The translations under genes and the position numbers were made by a program. The notes under the pieces were generated by a model, which was given only the letters and a program-made list of their open reading frames with translations, was not told the DNA's origin and made no database searches. A DNA stretch of 7,355 nucleotides from an uncultured Holophagaceae bacterium (GTDB lineage: Bacteria > Acidobacteriota > Holophagae > Holophagales > Holophagaceae): contig CAITBU010000105.1 of assembly GCA_903890595.1 (NCBI GenBank), forward strand, positions 1 through 7,355, written 5' to 3'. Positions within the stretch are counted from its first letter, which is position 1. Every line of letters begins with the position of its first letter. This document shows positions 6,594-7,355 of this stretch, in pieces.

Positions 6594-6704
6594 TCACCAC
6601 TGAGGCACGGGGAACACGGAGACAAAGAACACGGAGGCTGCCGGCAAGTGCAGCCCTTCCAGCCTCCGTGTCACTTCTCCGTGCCCTCTGTGGCTCCGTG
6701 GTGA
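6594..6704. repeat. Large imperfect inverted repeat, probable dispersed palindromic element
   Basis: The left arm (6594-6640) runs from TCACCAC to CACGGAGGCTG. The right arm (6660-6704) runs from CAGCCTCCGTG to GTGGTGA. The ends pair perfectly (7 bases outside, at least 12 inside), with mismatches and small indels between. The loop is about 19 bases. The left arm contains GAACACGGAG twice with a 15-base period (6612-6621 and 6627-6636). The 'CACNGAGGCACGGAGAACACGGAG' look is one I associate with intergenic repeats scattered through several environmental phyla. When mis-called as protein it gives strings like LCLRVPRASVVNK, and that is the case here on the minus strand. It fills the gap between the convergent livF and MBL genes. 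Copy number cannot be judged from one window. Confidence 0.72.
6594..6704. terminator. Possible bidirectional terminator formed by the inverted repeat
   Basis: The repeat lies 10 bases after the livF stop and 8 bases from the MBL stop on the other strand, so either transcript would fold into a long stem here. There is no clear U-tract after either arm. Termination or mRNA 3'-end protection is therefore inferred from position and shape only. Confidence 0.3.
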
Positions 6705-6712
6705 GCAGATTC

Positions 6713-7355
6713 TCAGACCGCCACGGGGGTGAGGACGTACTTGCCTTTGGCGTCGCGGGCAATGGTGCCGGCGGTGGTGTCGGGGTCGTGGTAGAAGGCG
6801 CAGATGGTGTCGGTGCCGGTGATCTCGTTGAGGAGCTTGATGCGCTCATCCACGCAGCTGACAACGTCCAGGTCATAGCCCATGCACCAGGCGGGCTGGA
6901 TGTGCCGGGAGGTGGGGAAGAGGTCGGAGACGAAGACCAGGCTGCGCCCGCCCCCGGTGACGGTGACGATCTGCAGGCCCTTGATGTGGCCCGGGGTGCG
7001 GCGCACGGAGATGCCCGGCAGCAGCTCGACGGCGTCCTCAACGGTGTCGAGCACGCCGGCGGCCGCGAGGGGTTCCCAGTTGGGGGGCAGGTAGCTGGCC
7101 TTCACCCGCAGGTGGGGCTTCCGCGCATCGGCGAGGTCCTGGGCCTGGGCCACGTAGCGGGCGTTGGGAAAGCTGGGCACCACCGTGCCATCGGGGCCAA
7201 GGCGGGTGCTGCCGCCCGCATGGTCAAAGTGCAGGTGGGTGAGGATGGCCATGGTGATGTCCTCGGGCTTGACGCCCACTGCAGCGAGGCTGGCGTCCAG
7301 CAGGCCCCGACCCGCCAGCTTGAAGCGGGCCATGAAGTCGTCGCTCTCCTTGTCA
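6713..7355 (-). CDS. Metallo-beta-lactamase-fold hydrolase, N-terminus beyond the right edge
   Basis: This is a zinc-dependent hydrolase of the MBL superfamily; the substrate is not identifiable. The frame ends at TGA (6715-6713) and is open to the window edge. The ATG at 7333 is internal: upstream codons encode DKESDDF, which looks like the usual DxG...DK stretch of the family, and the first strands are missing. Counting from that Met, the metal ligands are complete: THLHFDHAGG at 32-41 (His33, His35, Asp37, His38), His116 in TPGHIKG, Asp137 in FVSDLFPT and His182 in FYHDPDT. This set predicts a two-metal site. The overall layout resembles the AHL-lactonase/alkylsulfatase-unlike 'MBL fold metallo-hydrolase' group, with a cap-like KASYLPPNWEPL segment at 78-89. 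No signal peptide can be assessed. It is convergent with livF and separated from it by the palindromic repeat, so it is not part of the transporter operon. Confidence 0.9.
   Translation of the reverse strand, partial: DKESDDFMARFKLAGRGLLDASLAAVGVKPEDITMAILTHLHFDHAGGSTRLGPDGTVVPSFPNARYVAQAQDLADARKPHLRVKASYLPPNWEPLAAAGVLDTVEDAVELLPGISVRRTPGHIKGLQIVTVTGGGRSLVFVSDLFPTSRHIQPAWCMGYDLDVVSCVDERIKLLNEITGTDTICAFYHDPDTTAGTIARDAKGKYVLTPVAV

Noticed and set aside
6594..6640. CRISPR-like reading of the repeated GAACACGGAG units
   Set aside because: Only two copies 15 bases apart, no uniform spacers and no cas genes. The inverted-repeat explanation accounts for the stretch.
6568..7041. A 157-codon minus-strand frame ending in LCLRVPRASVVNK-like sequence
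   Set aside because: It reads out of frame through the MBL gene and then through the palindromic repeat. The repeat translation is a known kind of false protein tail.

Overview
The window is GC-rich and densely coding. It looks like chromosomal DNA from a Gram-negative bacterium: there is a TonB/TolA-type energy transducer with its ExbD/TolR partner, a lipoprotein signal on the substrate-binding protein, and no plasmid, phage or IS gene. The style of the proteins and the palindromic 'CACGGAGAACACGGAG'-type repeat would fit Acidobacteriota of the Holophaga/Geothrix kind. That is an impression from memory, not a result of any search.

Layout. (1) Positions 1-497, minus strand: the N-terminal part of an unrecognised protein that runs off the left edge. 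(2) Positions 608-1854, minus strand: a two-gene unit, exbD/tolR followed by tonB/tolA with an ATGA overlap. It lacks the usual exbB/tolQ. (3) Positions 1855-2010: a divergent intergenic region with a weak promoter candidate and a small palindrome. (4) Positions 2011-6583, plus strand: a complete five-gene branched-chain/hydrophobic amino-acid ABC importer, livK-livH-livM-livG-livF, tightly packed and probably one transcript. (5) Positions 6594-6704: a large imperfect inverted repeat between convergent genes. (6) Positions 6713-7355, minus strand: a metallo-beta-lactamase-fold hydrolase whose N-terminus lies beyond the right edge.

How the genes work together. LivK is a lipoprotein anchored at the membrane that captures ligand. 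LivH and LivM form the inner-membrane channel, and LivG and LivF hydrolyse ATP to drive uptake. ExbD and TonB/TolA belong to a separate divergent unit that couples the proton gradient to the outer membrane, and they need an ExbB/TolQ encoded elsewhere. The MBL hydrolase has no evident functional link to the transporter.

I found no convincing undescribed system. The points most worth a second look are the palindromic repeat, the exbD-tonB pair without exbB, the atypical ligand-pocket residues of LivK, and the unrecognised left-edge protein.
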